Source of the DNA: Halomonas litopenaei | GTDB lineage: Bacteria > Pseudomonadota > Gammaproteobacteria > Pseudomonadales > Halomonadaceae | DNA: 64,000 bases | Assembly: GCF_003045775.1 (NCBI RefSeq) | Contig: NZ_PXNS01000004.1 | Location: forward strand, 124,001-188,000 | Reading direction: 5' to 3' | Shown: positions 16,957 to 25,681 of the stretch, piece by piece | How positions within the stretch are numbered: the stretch's first letter is position 1 | Layout of the letters: every line of letters starts with the position of its first letter | Notes under the pieces: generated by a model | The model's database searches: none | Seen by the model: only the letters and a program-made list of their open reading frames with translations | What the model was told of the DNA's origin: nothing | Made by a program: the position numbers and the translations under genes

Positions 16957-17814
16957 TCAGTAGGGTCCCTGGGACCCGTCGCCAGGGCTGGTGGATGAGT
17001 CTTCCTGCGAATCGGCCGCCTGCGGGCCAAGCGCAAACTCTGATGCACGCTGGCGCACCGCCTGCATCATCAGGCTGACGTCGAGCCCCACCGCCACGAA
17101 GCTGGCACCAAGGGAGAGATAGTGTCTGGCAAGCTCCGGGTCACCGGTGAGCACGCCGGCGGCCTTGCCGCTGGCAACGATGCGGGCGATGGCCTCGTCG
17201 ATGGCGGCCTGGACCTCGGGATGGCCCGCGTCACCGAGATGGCCCATGGAAGCGGCCAGGTCGGCGGGTCCGACAAAGACCCCGTCGACGCCGTCCACCG
17301 CGCAGATCGCTTCGAGGTTATCCAGCGCGGTCACGCTCTCCGCTTGGACCAGTAGGCAGATCTCGTCGTTGGCCCGATGCACATAGTCAGGCCGTGCATT
17401 CCAGCGTGACGCCCGGACGATGGCGGAGGCTTCACCTCGCACCCCGTCCGGTGGGTAGCGGGTGGCGGCGACCATGGCGCGGGCCTGCTCCGGGGTGTCG
17501 ATCATCGGCACCAGCAGGGTCTGGGCGCCGATGTCCAGCAGTTGCTTGATCCGCGCCGTCTCGCCGTTCACCACCCGAACCACCGGGTGGCTGTCGTAGG
17601 CGGCGACCGCCTGCAGCTGGGCGAGCATGGAGCGCACATCATTGGGGCCGTGCTCGCCGTCGATCAGCAGCCAGTCGAAGCCGGCGCTGGCGCACATCTC
17701 TGCGCAGTAGGGGTCGCCCAGCGACAGCCACAGGCCGATTCTGGCCTGGCCACTGGCCATGGCGGTCTTGAAGGGATTGCCGGCGGGGACACCCGCGCAG
17801 TGGGAAGGGGTCAT
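16957..17814 (-). CDS. HpcH/HpaI family class II aldolase
   Basis: These pyruvate-dependent, metal-requiring aldolases cleave 2-keto-3-deoxy acids or 4-hydroxy-2-oxo-diacids. The 285-residue protein has the family core: GFDWLLIDGEHGPND (catalytic His-Asp region, residues 49-63), LLVPMIDTPEQAR, a metal-ligand Glu in LLVQAESVTALDN, and GVFVGPADLAASMG. A C-terminal extension of about 25 Ser/Asp/Gly-rich residues is extra. The exact substrate (HpaI, GarL or RhmA type) cannot be told from sequence alone. It is convergent with the ATP-grasp gene. Upstream lies the S33 peptidase on the same strand. Confidence 0.9.
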   Translation of the reverse strand: MTPSHCAGVPAGNPFKTAMASGQARIGLWLSLGDPYCAEMCASAGFDWLLIDGEHGPNDVRSMLAQLQAVAAYDSHPVVRVVNGETARIKQLLDIGAQTLLVPMIDTPEQARAMVAATRYPPDGVRGEASAIVRASRWNARPDYVHRANDEICLLVQAESVTALDNLEAICAVDGVDGVFVGPADLAASMGHLGDAGHPEVQAAIDEAIARIVASGKAAGVLTGDPELARHYLSLGASFVAVGLDVSLMMQAVRQRASEFALGPQAADSQEDSSTSPGDGSQGPY

Positions 17815-17835
17815 GGGCAGCGTCCTTGATGAGTG

Positions 17836-19110
17836 TCAATCGTCCAGCATCGCCTTGAGCCGACGGAACACCCCGGGGTCCTGGCGCAGCCCGTCGTGCT
17901 CGTACTCGTTGGTGATCCAGTAGCGTAGCCGCGGGATCGCCTCGGCGGTGGCCAGCGACAGCTCGGCGTCCACGTACATGTCGTCGAAGTAGATCAGCGC
18001 CGCCACCGGCACCCGGTTGGCGGCGAGCTGTCTGGCGTCGTAGAAGGGGCTGGCCAGAGGTCGCCGGGCCAGCTGGTGTACCGCCCCACGGAAGGGCTTG
18101 AGGGCGCGAATCTCGTCGAACATCCAGGGGTAGATCATCTCGCCGGTCAGCCTGAGCGGGCGATGACGCTCGTCGAACTGCGGCCCCTGCTGGCGCTCGG
18201 CGGCCCAGTCGCACAGGCGCTCAGGGTTGGCGTAGATGTTCTCGTGGATGGCGCCGAACAGCGGATTCTCGTCGAAGCCGGTCAGCGTCATCACCTCCAC
18301 CAGAAAGTGATGGTTGAGGGCGCTTCGCGTGTCGTCGGTGAAGGCCTCCTCGAGCAGCCAGTGGAGCTGCTCGGCGCCGTCACCCATGCCCAGCATCAGT
18401 CCCAGGCTCTGGAAGCGGCGCACGCTCAGTCGGTCGCCGTCGGGCAGGCGGACATCGTGGTCCAGCAGATGGTCGGCGATGGCGTCGATCCGCTCGCGAT
18501 CATCGGGAAAGCGCGCCAGATACGCCTCAAGCTTGCGCTCCACCCGACGGTGAGTGCGCCGATAGACCTCGTCGGGGTCGGCGTCGAGCGCCGGCAAGCC
18601 GCCGGTGATATAGCAGCGGCTCAGTCCCTGAGGCGCGTAGGACAGGTAGGTCAGGGTCAGAAAGCCGCCGTAGCTCTGGCCCAGCGTGGTCCAGGTGGCG
18701 CCCTGATAGCGGGTCTTGCGCAGGTGCTCGAAGTCCGCGACCACCGCGTGGGCGTCGAAGCAGGCCAGGTAGTCACCGCCTGCCTCGTCACTGTCGAAGG
18801 CGGCCATGGTGGCCTCGGTGATGCGCGAACTGCGTCCGGTGCCACGCTGGTCGGGCAGGATCACCCGATAGTGCTTGAGCGCCTCGTGCAGCCATCCCGG
18901 TCCATTGGCGGTGGGGCGTGGCGACTTGCCGCCTGGGCCACCCTGCAGGAACAGCAACAGCGGCAGTTCCTCGTCGACACGGTCTGACGCGCAGACCTCG
19001 CGGTAGAACAGGCTCAGGGTCTCGCCGCTGTCCGGGTGGGACCAGTCCAGCGGCACCTCGAGGCGATGGTCGCTGATGGAAAGGCCCGGGATGGCGTGGT
19101 CGGAAGGCAT
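17836..19110 (-). CDS. Proline iminopeptidase-like alpha/beta hydrolase (S33)
   Basis: A 424-residue alpha/beta hydrolase. The oxyanion-hole motif FLQGGPGGKSPRP is followed by DQRGTGRSS, and the nucleophile elbow GQSYGG contains the catalytic Ser. These three together are typical of S33 prolyl aminopeptidases, which release N-terminal proline from peptides. I used the ATG at 19108-19110 (MPSDHAIPG) because the longer open frame upstream has no family character. It lies just downstream of a POT dipeptide/tripeptide transporter on the same strand, which fits uptake followed by cytoplasmic hydrolysis of proline peptides. No signal peptide is seen. Confidence 0.88.
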   Translation of the reverse strand: MPSDHAIPGLSISDHRLEVPLDWSHPDSGETLSLFYREVCASDRVDEELPLLLFLQGGPGGKSPRPTANGPGWLHEALKHYRVILPDQRGTGRSSRITEATMAAFDSDEAGGDYLACFDAHAVVADFEHLRKTRYQGATWTTLGQSYGGFLTLTYLSYAPQGLSRCYITGGLPALDADPDEVYRRTHRRVERKLEAYLARFPDDRERIDAIADHLLDHDVRLPDGDRLSVRRFQSLGLMLGMGDGAEQLHWLLEEAFTDDTRSALNHHFLVEVMTLTGFDENPLFGAIHENIYANPERLCDWAAERQQGPQFDERHRPLRLTGEMIYPWMFDEIRALKPFRGAVHQLARRPLASPFYDARQLAANRVPVAALIYFDDMYVDAELSLATAEAIPRLRYWITNEYEHDGLRQDPGVFRRLKAMLDD

Positions 19111-19231
19111 GCCTGCATCCTGTGTCGAAAGAGTGACGAGAGAGTATCCGGGCGGCCATGGCCGCCCGGTGCCGAAAGAGACAAGGTCGGCCAGCTTCTT
19201 GTTGCCAGCGCTGGCCGACCCTGGCGGTAGC

Positions 19232-20707
19232 TCAGTCTGCGCCGCGCATGGCCCGGCGAATGAACGGCAGGCAGGCCGCCAGCAGCAGGGCGCTGACGCC
19301 ACCGATGGCCGCCATGGCAATAAAGTAGCCGACTTCGGTGTCCTCGGTATAGAAGGCGCCGAGCTTGCCGCCGGCGGCGAAGCCGAGCGCCAGCGAGAGA
19401 AAGAACAGTGCCATCATCTGGGTCTGGAAGGCCCGCGGTGCGAGCTTGGTGGTCACCGACAGCCCGATCGGCGACAGGCACAGCTCCGAGGCGGTGAAGC
19501 CCAGCAGCAACAGCACCAGCATGGCCAGCGGCATGTTCGACCCTTCGCTGCCGAGAAACGGCAGGTAGCCGAGGAAGGTGGCGCCGATGATCGCCATGGC
19601 GATCACGAACTTGCCGGCCGACGACGGCTGGCGCTTGCCCAGCGTCGTCCACAACCAGGCGAACACCCCCGAGAACAGGATGATGGTCAGCGCCTGCACC
19701 GATACCAGCCAACCCACCGGAATCTCCCAGCCGAACAGGCTGCGATCCACGCGCTGATCGAAGAAGGCGGTGATCACGGTGTAGGACTGGCTGTACAGCG
19801 CCCAGTAGGCGGCGCTGGTCAGAAACAGCGGAATGAACGCCAGCACCCGGCTGCGTTCCTCGGGGCTTACGTGGGTGGAGCGCAGGATCACCGCAAAGTA
19901 GCAGAGCGCCGCTACAGCGATGATGCCAAGCATCACCCCGGACAGATTGTCGGCACGAATCCAGCCCGCCAGGGCCGCGCCGACCACGAGGGCGAGCACC
20001 ACCAGGGCGATACCCAGGTAGCGCTTGAGGGTCGCTGGCGCGATGGGGTCCGGCGCGGCCTTCTGATCATCGGGCAGCCCCTTGCGTCCCGCCGTGTACT
20101 GGGCCAGACCGATCGCCATGCCCACGGCGGCGATGCCGAAGCCATAGTGGAAGCCGGCGTTCTGCTGCAGCAGACCTGTCAGCAGCGGGCCGACGAAGCC
20201 GCCGATATTGATACCCAGATAGAAGATCGAGAAGCCGGCGTCGCGCCGCGGGCTGCCGGGCTCGTACAGGGACCCCACCAGCGCCGAGCAGGTGGCCTTG
20301 ACCCCGCCGCTGCCCAGCGCCACCAGAATCAGGCCGGCGGTGACGCCGTAGACACCGGGCAGGATGGCCAGGGCGATATGCCCGAGCATGACCACAATGC
20401 CCGAATAGAACAGGGTGCGTTCGGCGCCGAACACCCGGTCGGCGAACCAGCCGCCGAGGATGGTGGCCAGATAGACCGAACTGCCGTAGGCACCGACGAT
20501 ACCGATGGCCACCGACTGGTCGATCGCCAGGCCCCCGCGGCTGGCCTCGTAGTACAGGTAGATCAACAGGATCGCCTGCATGCCATAGAACGAAAAGCGC
20601 TCCCACACCTCCATGCCGAACAGGGTGGCGAGAGGCCAGGGATGGCCGAAGAAGCGGCGTTTGCCGCTGTCGCCGTGCTGGCGGGCGGCGGCCTCGGTGG
20701 TTTTCAT
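19232..20707 (-). CDS. POT/PTR family proton-coupled di-/tripeptide transporter
   Basis: A 491-residue inner-membrane symporter with about 14 hydrophobic segments. Helix 1 carries the hallmark ExxERFxxYG motif in EVWERFSFYG, used for proton coupling. A further POT signature is the GAYGSSVYLATILGGWFADR stretch, and FYLGINIGGFVGPLLTG marks helix 5. The ATG at 20705-20707 has an AGGAG site just upstream and gives a normal N-terminus; the longer frame is spurious. The neighbouring S33 peptidase probably processes the imported peptides. Substrate preference beyond small peptides cannot be read. Confidence 0.92.
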   Translation of the reverse strand: MKTTEAAARQHGDSGKRRFFGHPWPLATLFGMEVWERFSFYGMQAILLIYLYYEASRGGLAIDQSVAIGIVGAYGSSVYLATILGGWFADRVFGAERTLFYSGIVVMLGHIALAILPGVYGVTAGLILVALGSGGVKATCSALVGSLYEPGSPRRDAGFSIFYLGINIGGFVGPLLTGLLQQNAGFHYGFGIAAVGMAIGLAQYTAGRKGLPDDQKAAPDPIAPATLKRYLGIALVVLALVVGAALAGWIRADNLSGVMLGIIAVAALCYFAVILRSTHVSPEERSRVLAFIPLFLTSAAYWALYSQSYTVITAFFDQRVDRSLFGWEIPVGWLVSVQALTIILFSGVFAWLWTTLGKRQPSSAGKFVIAMAIIGATFLGYLPFLGSEGSNMPLAMLVLLLLGFTASELCLSPIGLSVTTKLAPRAFQTQMMALFFLSLALGFAAGGKLGAFYTEDTEVGYFIAMAAIGGVSALLLAACLPFIRRAMRGAD

Positions 20708-21056
20708 CGGGAGCTCCTGCTTTGACGAGAAAATCGGAACGAAAAATACATTTTCCGCCCATGAAAACCCTAAAGCGTTGCGAATTACAGGGCAAAACTC
20801 ATGTCCGCGATCGGAAAGGCCACGACGAAAAACGACAAGCGGGAGCGAGGACGTTGGCTCACAGCAAAACGAGCGGAACTGCTGCTGCACAGTGATGCTC
20901 TGGAGACAGCCCGTCGTGGGGGAGAAGGCCTGCCTGGCTGGGCGGCACGGGCCCCGCCCCTTTCGACGCATAGCCCGCCCCTTTCGGCGCATAGGTAGTG
21001 CACGTTTAGCGTGCTACTATCCGCGCGAATGTGCAGGGATAACGTCAGAAGGCGAC

Positions 21057-21911
21057 ATGATAAGAACTTTTTTCAAGAAAAAGGTGGCCGAAACGCCACT
21101 TGGGAGCATCACCGTCCAGGACCGGACCATCACCGATCTGACGCCACTGGGCAGCAAGCATTCTCCCGGCATGACCAAGGCCGGCAGGCTGTCGTTTGCC
21201 GGCTGGATGAACGGTCGCAAGGTCAAGGTCTATAGCGCCTTCTCGACACGTCAGATCGCGTTGAGCCACGCCATTCGCGAACTGCCGGCGTCGGGGCTCA
21301 GCTTCCCGGCGATACTCGCCCACGACGACGAGCTGGTCGTCGAAGAGTGGATCCAGGGGCCATCTCTCAAGCAGATCGAACGCTCCAGGGCAGACAAGGC
21401 GCCTATCGCTTCGGCGGCGGAGGCGGTGAGCCGCTTTCTCGAGATGGCGCAGTCGGACGAGCGCTATCGCGCCCTGGCCGACGAGCACGCCGGGGCCTTC
21501 TGTTACATTGACGACTACCTGCTCAGACGGGTGGACGGCTGGAAGCACCTGGATGCGATCGGTGGCTTTCTGGCCCGCTGGCAGCGTGAGGACGAGCGCC
21601 ACCGCGCAGCGGTGGGCGCCAGGCTCAGCCACCCTGACCTGTCGCTGGCCAATATCGTGATGGAAGAAGGCAGTGGCCGCTTTGTGGTGATCGACAACGA
21701 ACTGGTCGGGGTCGGTCCGGGCTGGGTCATCGACTGGCACAATTCCTTCCTCAAGCGGCGCAGCATGGCCGACGCCCCCGTCGTGCCCGAGGCCATCCGA
21801 CCCTTCATCGACCTGACCTGGCGCCTGCGTCTGCTTGGGTCCGCGCTGTCCACCGGCAAGCTTCATCGCGCCATCGAGCAACTGGACGCCGAGACCGCGC
21901 CGAGCTGGTAA
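21057..21911 (+). CDS. Kinase-fold phosphotransferase (APH/choline-kinase-like)
   Basis: A 284-residue protein with a protein-kinase-like fold. The catalytic loop reads SHPDLSLANIV (H-x-D-x4-N, about residues 198-208), followed by the metal-binding VVIDNE. The N-lobe hinge is approximated by LVVEEWIQGPSL. Such proteins phosphorylate small molecules, lipids or LPS sugars; the stand-alone gene gives no substrate clue, and a link to LPS core kinases is only a guess. The start is ATG 21057, after an AGAAGG-type site. It is divergent from the POT gene, and the AT-rich spacer probably holds both promoters. Confidence 0.75.
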   Translation: MIRTFFKKKVAETPLGSITVQDRTITDLTPLGSKHSPGMTKAGRLSFAGWMNGRKVKVYSAFSTRQIALSHAIRELPASGLSFPAILAHDDELVVEEWIQGPSLKQIERSRADKAPIASAAEAVSRFLEMAQSDERYRALADEHAGAFCYIDDYLLRRVDGWKHLDAIGGFLARWQREDERHRAAVGARLSHPDLSLANIVMEEGSGRFVVIDNELVGVGPGWVIDWHNSFLKRRSMADAPVVPEAIRPFIDLTWRLRLLGSALSTGKLHRAIEQLDAETAPSW

Positions 21912-22194
21912 TGCCCACAACAAGGCGCTGCAGGCCCCCACCGGCAGCGCCTTCCCGCCTCTCGATTGCTTTCCTTCCCGTCGAGTCCCTGGCCGGGGTT
22001 CGACTACCTGTTCAGCAGGCCCCAACCCCATACCCCACCATTGGCTAGTTGCCATTTGCGCTGCGAGTACGGTTGTGCTTTATTGTTCACATCGCACGCA
22101 GAATTGCGTGCAATCCTGGCAGGGCCGCCAGACGGTCGATAACAACACCAATAACCAGGGTCGTCACTTGCTTGGCGACCTCAGGAGAAACGGG

Positions 22195-23109
22195 ATGCTC
22201 CCGCAGCGTGATCTGGTCGGCTACGCCGATACTCCCCCCACCGGGGCCTGGCCCAATGGCGCCCGCCTGGCGGTCAATATCGTGGTCAACTACGAGGAGG
22301 GCTCTGAAAGGTCCTTCGCCATGGGCGACGACGACCAGGAGTCGATGACCGAGTGGGGGAGTTACGTAACTCCCGCTGGAACCCGTAATCTGGCGATGGA
22401 GTCGATGTACGAGTACGGCTCGCGGGTCGGCATCTGGCGTATCCTCGATATCCTGCGCGAGGCCGACGTGCGTTCGACCTTCTTTGCCTGCGCGGTGGCG
22501 CTGGAGCAGAACCCCCGCGTTGCCCGTGTCGCCAGCGCCGATGGTCACGAATTCTGCAGCCACGGCTATCGCTGGGAGGAGGTCTTTCGCCTCAGCGAAG
22601 ACGAGGAACGCGAGCATATCCGCCTGGCCATCGAGTCGATCACCGCCACCACCGGCAAGCGCCCGGTAGGCTGGTACTGCCGCTACGGACCCAGCGTGCG
22701 CACCCGGCGCCTTTTGGTGGAAGAGGGTGGCTTCCTCTATGACTCCGACGCCTACAACGACGACGTACCCTACTTCACCGAGGTGGCGGGAAGTCGTCAG
22801 CTGGTGGTGCCCTACACCACCGACATGAATGACTTCCGCTTCTGGCTTTCTCCTGGGCTTACCTCGGGGCGCGAGTTTCTCGACAACCTCAAGGAAGGCT
22901 TCGACGTGCTGTTCGAGGAGTCGGCCCGCGGCCCCAGGATGATGTCCGTCGGCCTGCATCCGCGCATGGTCGGGCGCCCCGGCAAGATTCGCGCGCTCAA
23001 GGACTTTATTGCCTATGCACAGGCCCACGAGGGCGTATGGTTCGCCACCCGTGAAGAGATCGCCCGGGCCTGGCTTGCCCGGGAAGGTGAAGCGACCGGC
23101 GTCGTCTGA
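22195..23109 (+). CDS. Polysaccharide deacetylase-family amidohydrolase, PuuE/allantoinase-like
   Basis: The 304-residue protein matches the PuuE branch of carbohydrate-esterase-4 fold enzymes, some of which act as cofactor-independent allantoinases. Visible hallmarks are DLVGYADTPPTGAWPNGARLA at the N-terminus, VNYEEGSER, MESMYEYGSRVGIWR, and HEFCSHGYRWEE with the conserved His. The ATG at 22195 has GGAG nine bases upstream and fits the family start; an upstream in-frame extension is not conserved in character. It precedes an amino acid ABC transporter and aminotransferase-fold genes, so it probably acts on an amide-bearing nitrogen compound. The true substrate is unknown. Confidence 0.85.
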   Translation: MLPQRDLVGYADTPPTGAWPNGARLAVNIVVNYEEGSERSFAMGDDDQESMTEWGSYVTPAGTRNLAMESMYEYGSRVGIWRILDILREADVRSTFFACAVALEQNPRVARVASADGHEFCSHGYRWEEVFRLSEDEEREHIRLAIESITATTGKRPVGWYCRYGPSVRTRRLLVEEGGFLYDSDAYNDDVPYFTEVAGSRQLVVPYTTDMNDFRFWLSPGLTSGREFLDNLKEGFDVLFEESARGPRMMSVGLHPRMVGRPGKIRALKDFIAYAQAHEGVWFATREEIARAWLAREGEATGVV

Positions 23110-23178
23110 CGTCGCCGGTGACCCCTCCGTGTTTTCTGCTGTACCCGCAACAACGACAATAACCAGAGGAAATATCCC

Positions 23179-24003
23179 ATGAGCCTTTCCTACAAGACCT
23201 TCTCCAAGACCTTCTCCAAGCGTTCCCTGGTGATGGCCACCGCCCTTTCCGCCGGTCTGGCAGCAGGCGGCGTGATGGCCGAGACCCTCAAGGTCGGTGC
23301 CAACATCGGCAACCTGCCCTGGGAGTTCCAGGACGACAGCGGTGACTACGTCGGCTTCGAGATCGACCTGGTCAACGAGGTCGGCAGCCGCCTGGGCTAC
23401 GACGAGGTGGAGATCAGCAACATTCCGTTCAATGGCCTGTTCTCGGCGGTACAGTCCGGGCGCATCGACGTGGCGGTGTCCTCCATCACCATCACCGACG
23501 AGCGTCTGGAGTCGGTGTCCTTCGCCCAGCCCTACTACGACAGCGACCAGTCCCTGGCGACCCACACCAGCAAGGGCATCAGCGGGCTCGAGGATCTGGA
23601 CGGCAAGGTGGTCGGCGTCGATACCGGCTCCACCGGCGACATCTGGACCAGCGAGAACCAGGAGCAGTACGGCATCAAGGAAATCCGTCGTTATGAAGGC
23701 CTGCAGCCGGCCATGCTGGACCTGTCCAGCGGCCGCCTGGACGCCTACATCTCGGACATTCCGGCGGTGCAGTACTACGTGCGTGACAAGCCCAGCCTCG
23801 AGGTGGTCAGTCGCATCCCCAGCGGTGAGCAGTACTCGATGATGTTCGCCAAGGACGCCGAGCTTGCCGCCAAGGCCAGCGAAGTGATCAGCGAACTCAA
23901 GCAGGAAGGCTTTGTTGCCGAGCTGCACGAGACCTGGTTCGGCGCCGCTCCGGATGCCGGCACCAGCACCGTCGAAGTGCGCGATATGCCTTCCGCCCAG
24001 TAA
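23179..24003 (+). CDS. ABC transporter substrate-binding protein, polar amino acid family
   Basis: The periplasmic binding protein of the following ABC system. It has 274 residues: a signal peptide (1-34, ending GGVMA before ETLKV), then the two-lobed family 3 solute-binding fold with GDYVGFEIDLVNEVGSRLGY, SGRIDVAVSSITITDERLE and the GVDTGSTGDIW ligand-contact region. Family 3 proteins bind polar amino acids, opines and related compounds, so the ligand here cannot be fixed. A repeated TFSKTFSKR occurs in the signal region. It is followed by a strong hairpin and then the permease and ATPase genes. Confidence 0.92.
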   Translation: MSLSYKTFSKTFSKRSLVMATALSAGLAAGGVMAETLKVGANIGNLPWEFQDDSGDYVGFEIDLVNEVGSRLGYDEVEISNIPFNGLFSAVQSGRIDVAVSSITITDERLESVSFAQPYYDSDQSLATHTSKGISGLEDLDGKVVGVDTGSTGDIWTSENQEQYGIKEIRRYEGLQPAMLDLSSGRLDAYISDIPAVQYYVRDKPSLEVVSRIPSGEQYSMMFAKDAELAAKASEVISELKQEGFVAELHETWFGAAPDAGTSTVEVRDMPSAQ

Positions 24004-24023
24004 ACCTGGCCCAGCAAGTCCCG

Positions 24024-24050
24024 TGGCCGCGGCGGTGACCGCCGCGGCCA
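24024..24050 (+). terminator. Perfect 12-bp GC hairpin between binding-protein and permease genes
   Basis: TGGCCGCGGCGG (24024-24035) pairs perfectly with CCGCCGCGGCCA (24039-24050) across a 3-base loop, without a T tract. In ABC operons such a hairpin commonly protects the binding-protein message and lowers the distal genes, giving excess binding protein. That role is inferred here. Confidence 0.75.
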
Positions 24051-24080
24051 GCGTATTACCCTCGATCGTGGAGACGATCC

Positions 24081-24752
24081 ATGGACCTGGTCCAGACATT
24101 CTTCAACTGGGAGGTGCTGGTGCGCACCTTCCCGATGCTCCTGCAGGGGCTCGGCATGACCCTGATGCTGGGCTTTCTGAGCATCCTGCTGGGGCTGATC
24201 GGCGGGCTGGGGCTGGCGCTGTTGCGCCTCTACGGCCCCAAGCCGCTGCGTTTTCTCACCATCGCCTACATCGACGTCTTTCGCTCACTGCCGGTGCTGG
24301 TGTGGCTGGTCATCGTCTACTACGCGCTGCCGTTCGTCGGCATCACCCTGTCACCGTTCGCCGCGGCCTGTACCGCCCTGACCATGATCTCCAGCGCCTA
24401 CGCCGCCGAGATCTACCGCGCCGGTATCGAAGCGGTACCTCGGGGCCAGTTCGAGGCCGCCCAGTCGATCGGTCTGAGCCAGTATCGGGTGATGTGCGAC
24501 GTGGTCCTGCCCCAGGCGATCCGGCTGATCATTCCGCCGCTGACCAGCAACTGCATCAACGTGATGAAGGACACCGCCCTGGCCTCGGTGGTGGCCATGC
24601 CCGACCTGCTCAAGCAGGCCACCCAGGCCCAGGCGCTGGCGGCCAACCCGACACCGCTGATCGGCGCGGCGCTACTCTACCTGGCGGTGCTGCTGCCACT
24701 GGTGCGCCTGGTCGGTCTGCTCGAGAAACGCTTCGCCCAGGGCCGGGCCTGA
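24081..24752 (+). CDS. Amino acid ABC transporter permease (HisM family)
   Basis: A 223-residue inner-membrane permease with five predicted transmembrane helices. The cytoplasmic EAA loop reads [29 protein letters not shown] (about residues 130-158), the ATPase docking site of the His/Glu/Gln/Arg/opine family. An [13 protein letters not shown] segment is also typical. No partner permease gene is present, so it probably works as a homodimer. It lies 13 bases before the ATPase gene and after the binding-protein hairpin, completing a three-gene importer. Confidence 0.93.
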   Translation: MDLVQTFFNWEVLVRTFPMLLQGLGMTLMLGFLSILLGLIGGLGLALLRLYGPKPLRFLTIAYIDVFRSLPVLVWLVIVYYALPFVGITLSPFAAACTALTMISSAYAAEIYRAGIEAVPRGQFEAAQSIGLSQYRVMCDVVLPQAIRLIIPPLTSNCINVMKDTALASVVAMPDLLKQATQAQALAANPTPLIGAALLYLAVLLPLVRLVGLLEKRFAQGRA

Positions 24753-24765
24753 CAGGAGAACTGCC

Positions 24766-25581
24766 ATGATCAATGAAACCCGGACAACCCAGGGCACTAC
24801 CCAGGGCACTACCCTTCCCCCGCTCGAGGCTGGTCTGCCCGAGGCGCCCAGAGCGATCATCTCGCTCGAAGGGGTCAACAAGTACTATGGCGACTTCCAC
24901 GCCCTCAAGAACATCGACCTCAAGGTACGCGAAGGCGAGGTGGTGGCGATCCTCGGCCCGTCGGGCTCCGGCAAGTCGACGCTGATCCGCTGCATCAATC
25001 ATCTGGAGGCCTACAGCGCCGGCGACATCTACGTCGACAGCGTGCGGGTCCAGCCCGGCCCCGAGCTGATCGAGGTGCGCAAGGACGTCGGCATGGTGTT
25101 CCAGAGCTTCAACCTGTTTCCCAACATGACGGTGCTGGAGAACGTGACCCTGGGACCGATCCGGGTGCGTGGCATGAGCCCGGGGGATGCCCAGGCGCGG
25201 GCCAAGGAGTTGCTGGAAAAGGTCGGCATCGCCGAGCAGATGTACAAGTATCCAAGCGCCCTGTCCGGCGGTCAGCAGCAGCGGGTCGGCATCGCCCGGG
25301 CGCTGGCCAATGAACCGCGCGTGTTGCTGTTCGATGAGCCCACATCGGCGCTGGACCCGGAGATGGTCGGCGAGGTGCTCGACGTCATCAAGACCCTGGC
25401 CGGCACCGGCGTGACCATGCTGCTGGTGACCCACGAGATGGGCTTCGCCCGCCATGTCGCCGACCGGGTGATCTTCATGGAGGCCGGCCAGATCGTCGAG
25501 GAAGGCGCTCCCGAACAGATCTTCTCGGCACCGCAGGAAGACCGAACTCGCGCCTTTTTCCAGTCGGTGCTGGCTCACTGA
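24766..25581 (+). CDS. Amino acid ABC transporter ATP-binding protein (GlnQ family)
   Basis: A 271-residue ATPase that powers the adjacent importer. It has Walker [10 protein letters not shown] (residues 64-72), the Q-loop FQSFNLF, signature LSGGQQQR, Walker [16 protein letters not shown] and the switch His in LLVTHEMGF. The first 30 residues are a non-conserved Thr/Gly/Pro-rich extension with a repeated TTQGTT. That suggests the true start could be later, though the ATG at 24766 has a good AGGAG site. Operon context with the binding protein and permease is clear. Confidence 0.95.
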   Translation: MINETRTTQGTTQGTTLPPLEAGLPEAPRAIISLEGVNKYYGDFHALKNIDLKVREGEVVAILGPSGSGKSTLIRCINHLEAYSAGDIYVDSVRVQPGPELIEVRKDVGMVFQSFNLFPNMTVLENVTLGPIRVRGMSPGDAQARAKELLEKVGIAEQMYKYPSALSGGQQQRVGIARALANEPRVLLFDEPTSALDPEMVGEVLDVIKTLAGTGVTMLLVTHEMGFARHVADRVIFMEAGQIVEEGAPEQIFSAPQEDRTRAFFQSVLAH

Positions 25582-25681
25582 GTCGTGGCGCCTGTTCGAC
25601 GGCTGGCCGGCGCTTGTTTCGCCCCAGCCTTGTCTCTCGACGTCCATGTATCGCCTCTCGACCCCTATTCAAGGACTTCCC

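Noticed and set aside
19076..20725. A 549-codon open frame on the plus strand opposite the POT transporter
   Set aside because: The opposite strand encodes an obvious POT transporter with the ExxERFxxYG motif; the antisense frame is low-complexity Gln/Gly/Arg.
22087..24099. A 670-codon open frame on the minus strand across the PuuE-like and binding-protein genes
   Set aside because: It lies opposite two genes with clear family motifs; its sequence shows only the Gly/His/Asp bias of a GC-rich antisense frame.
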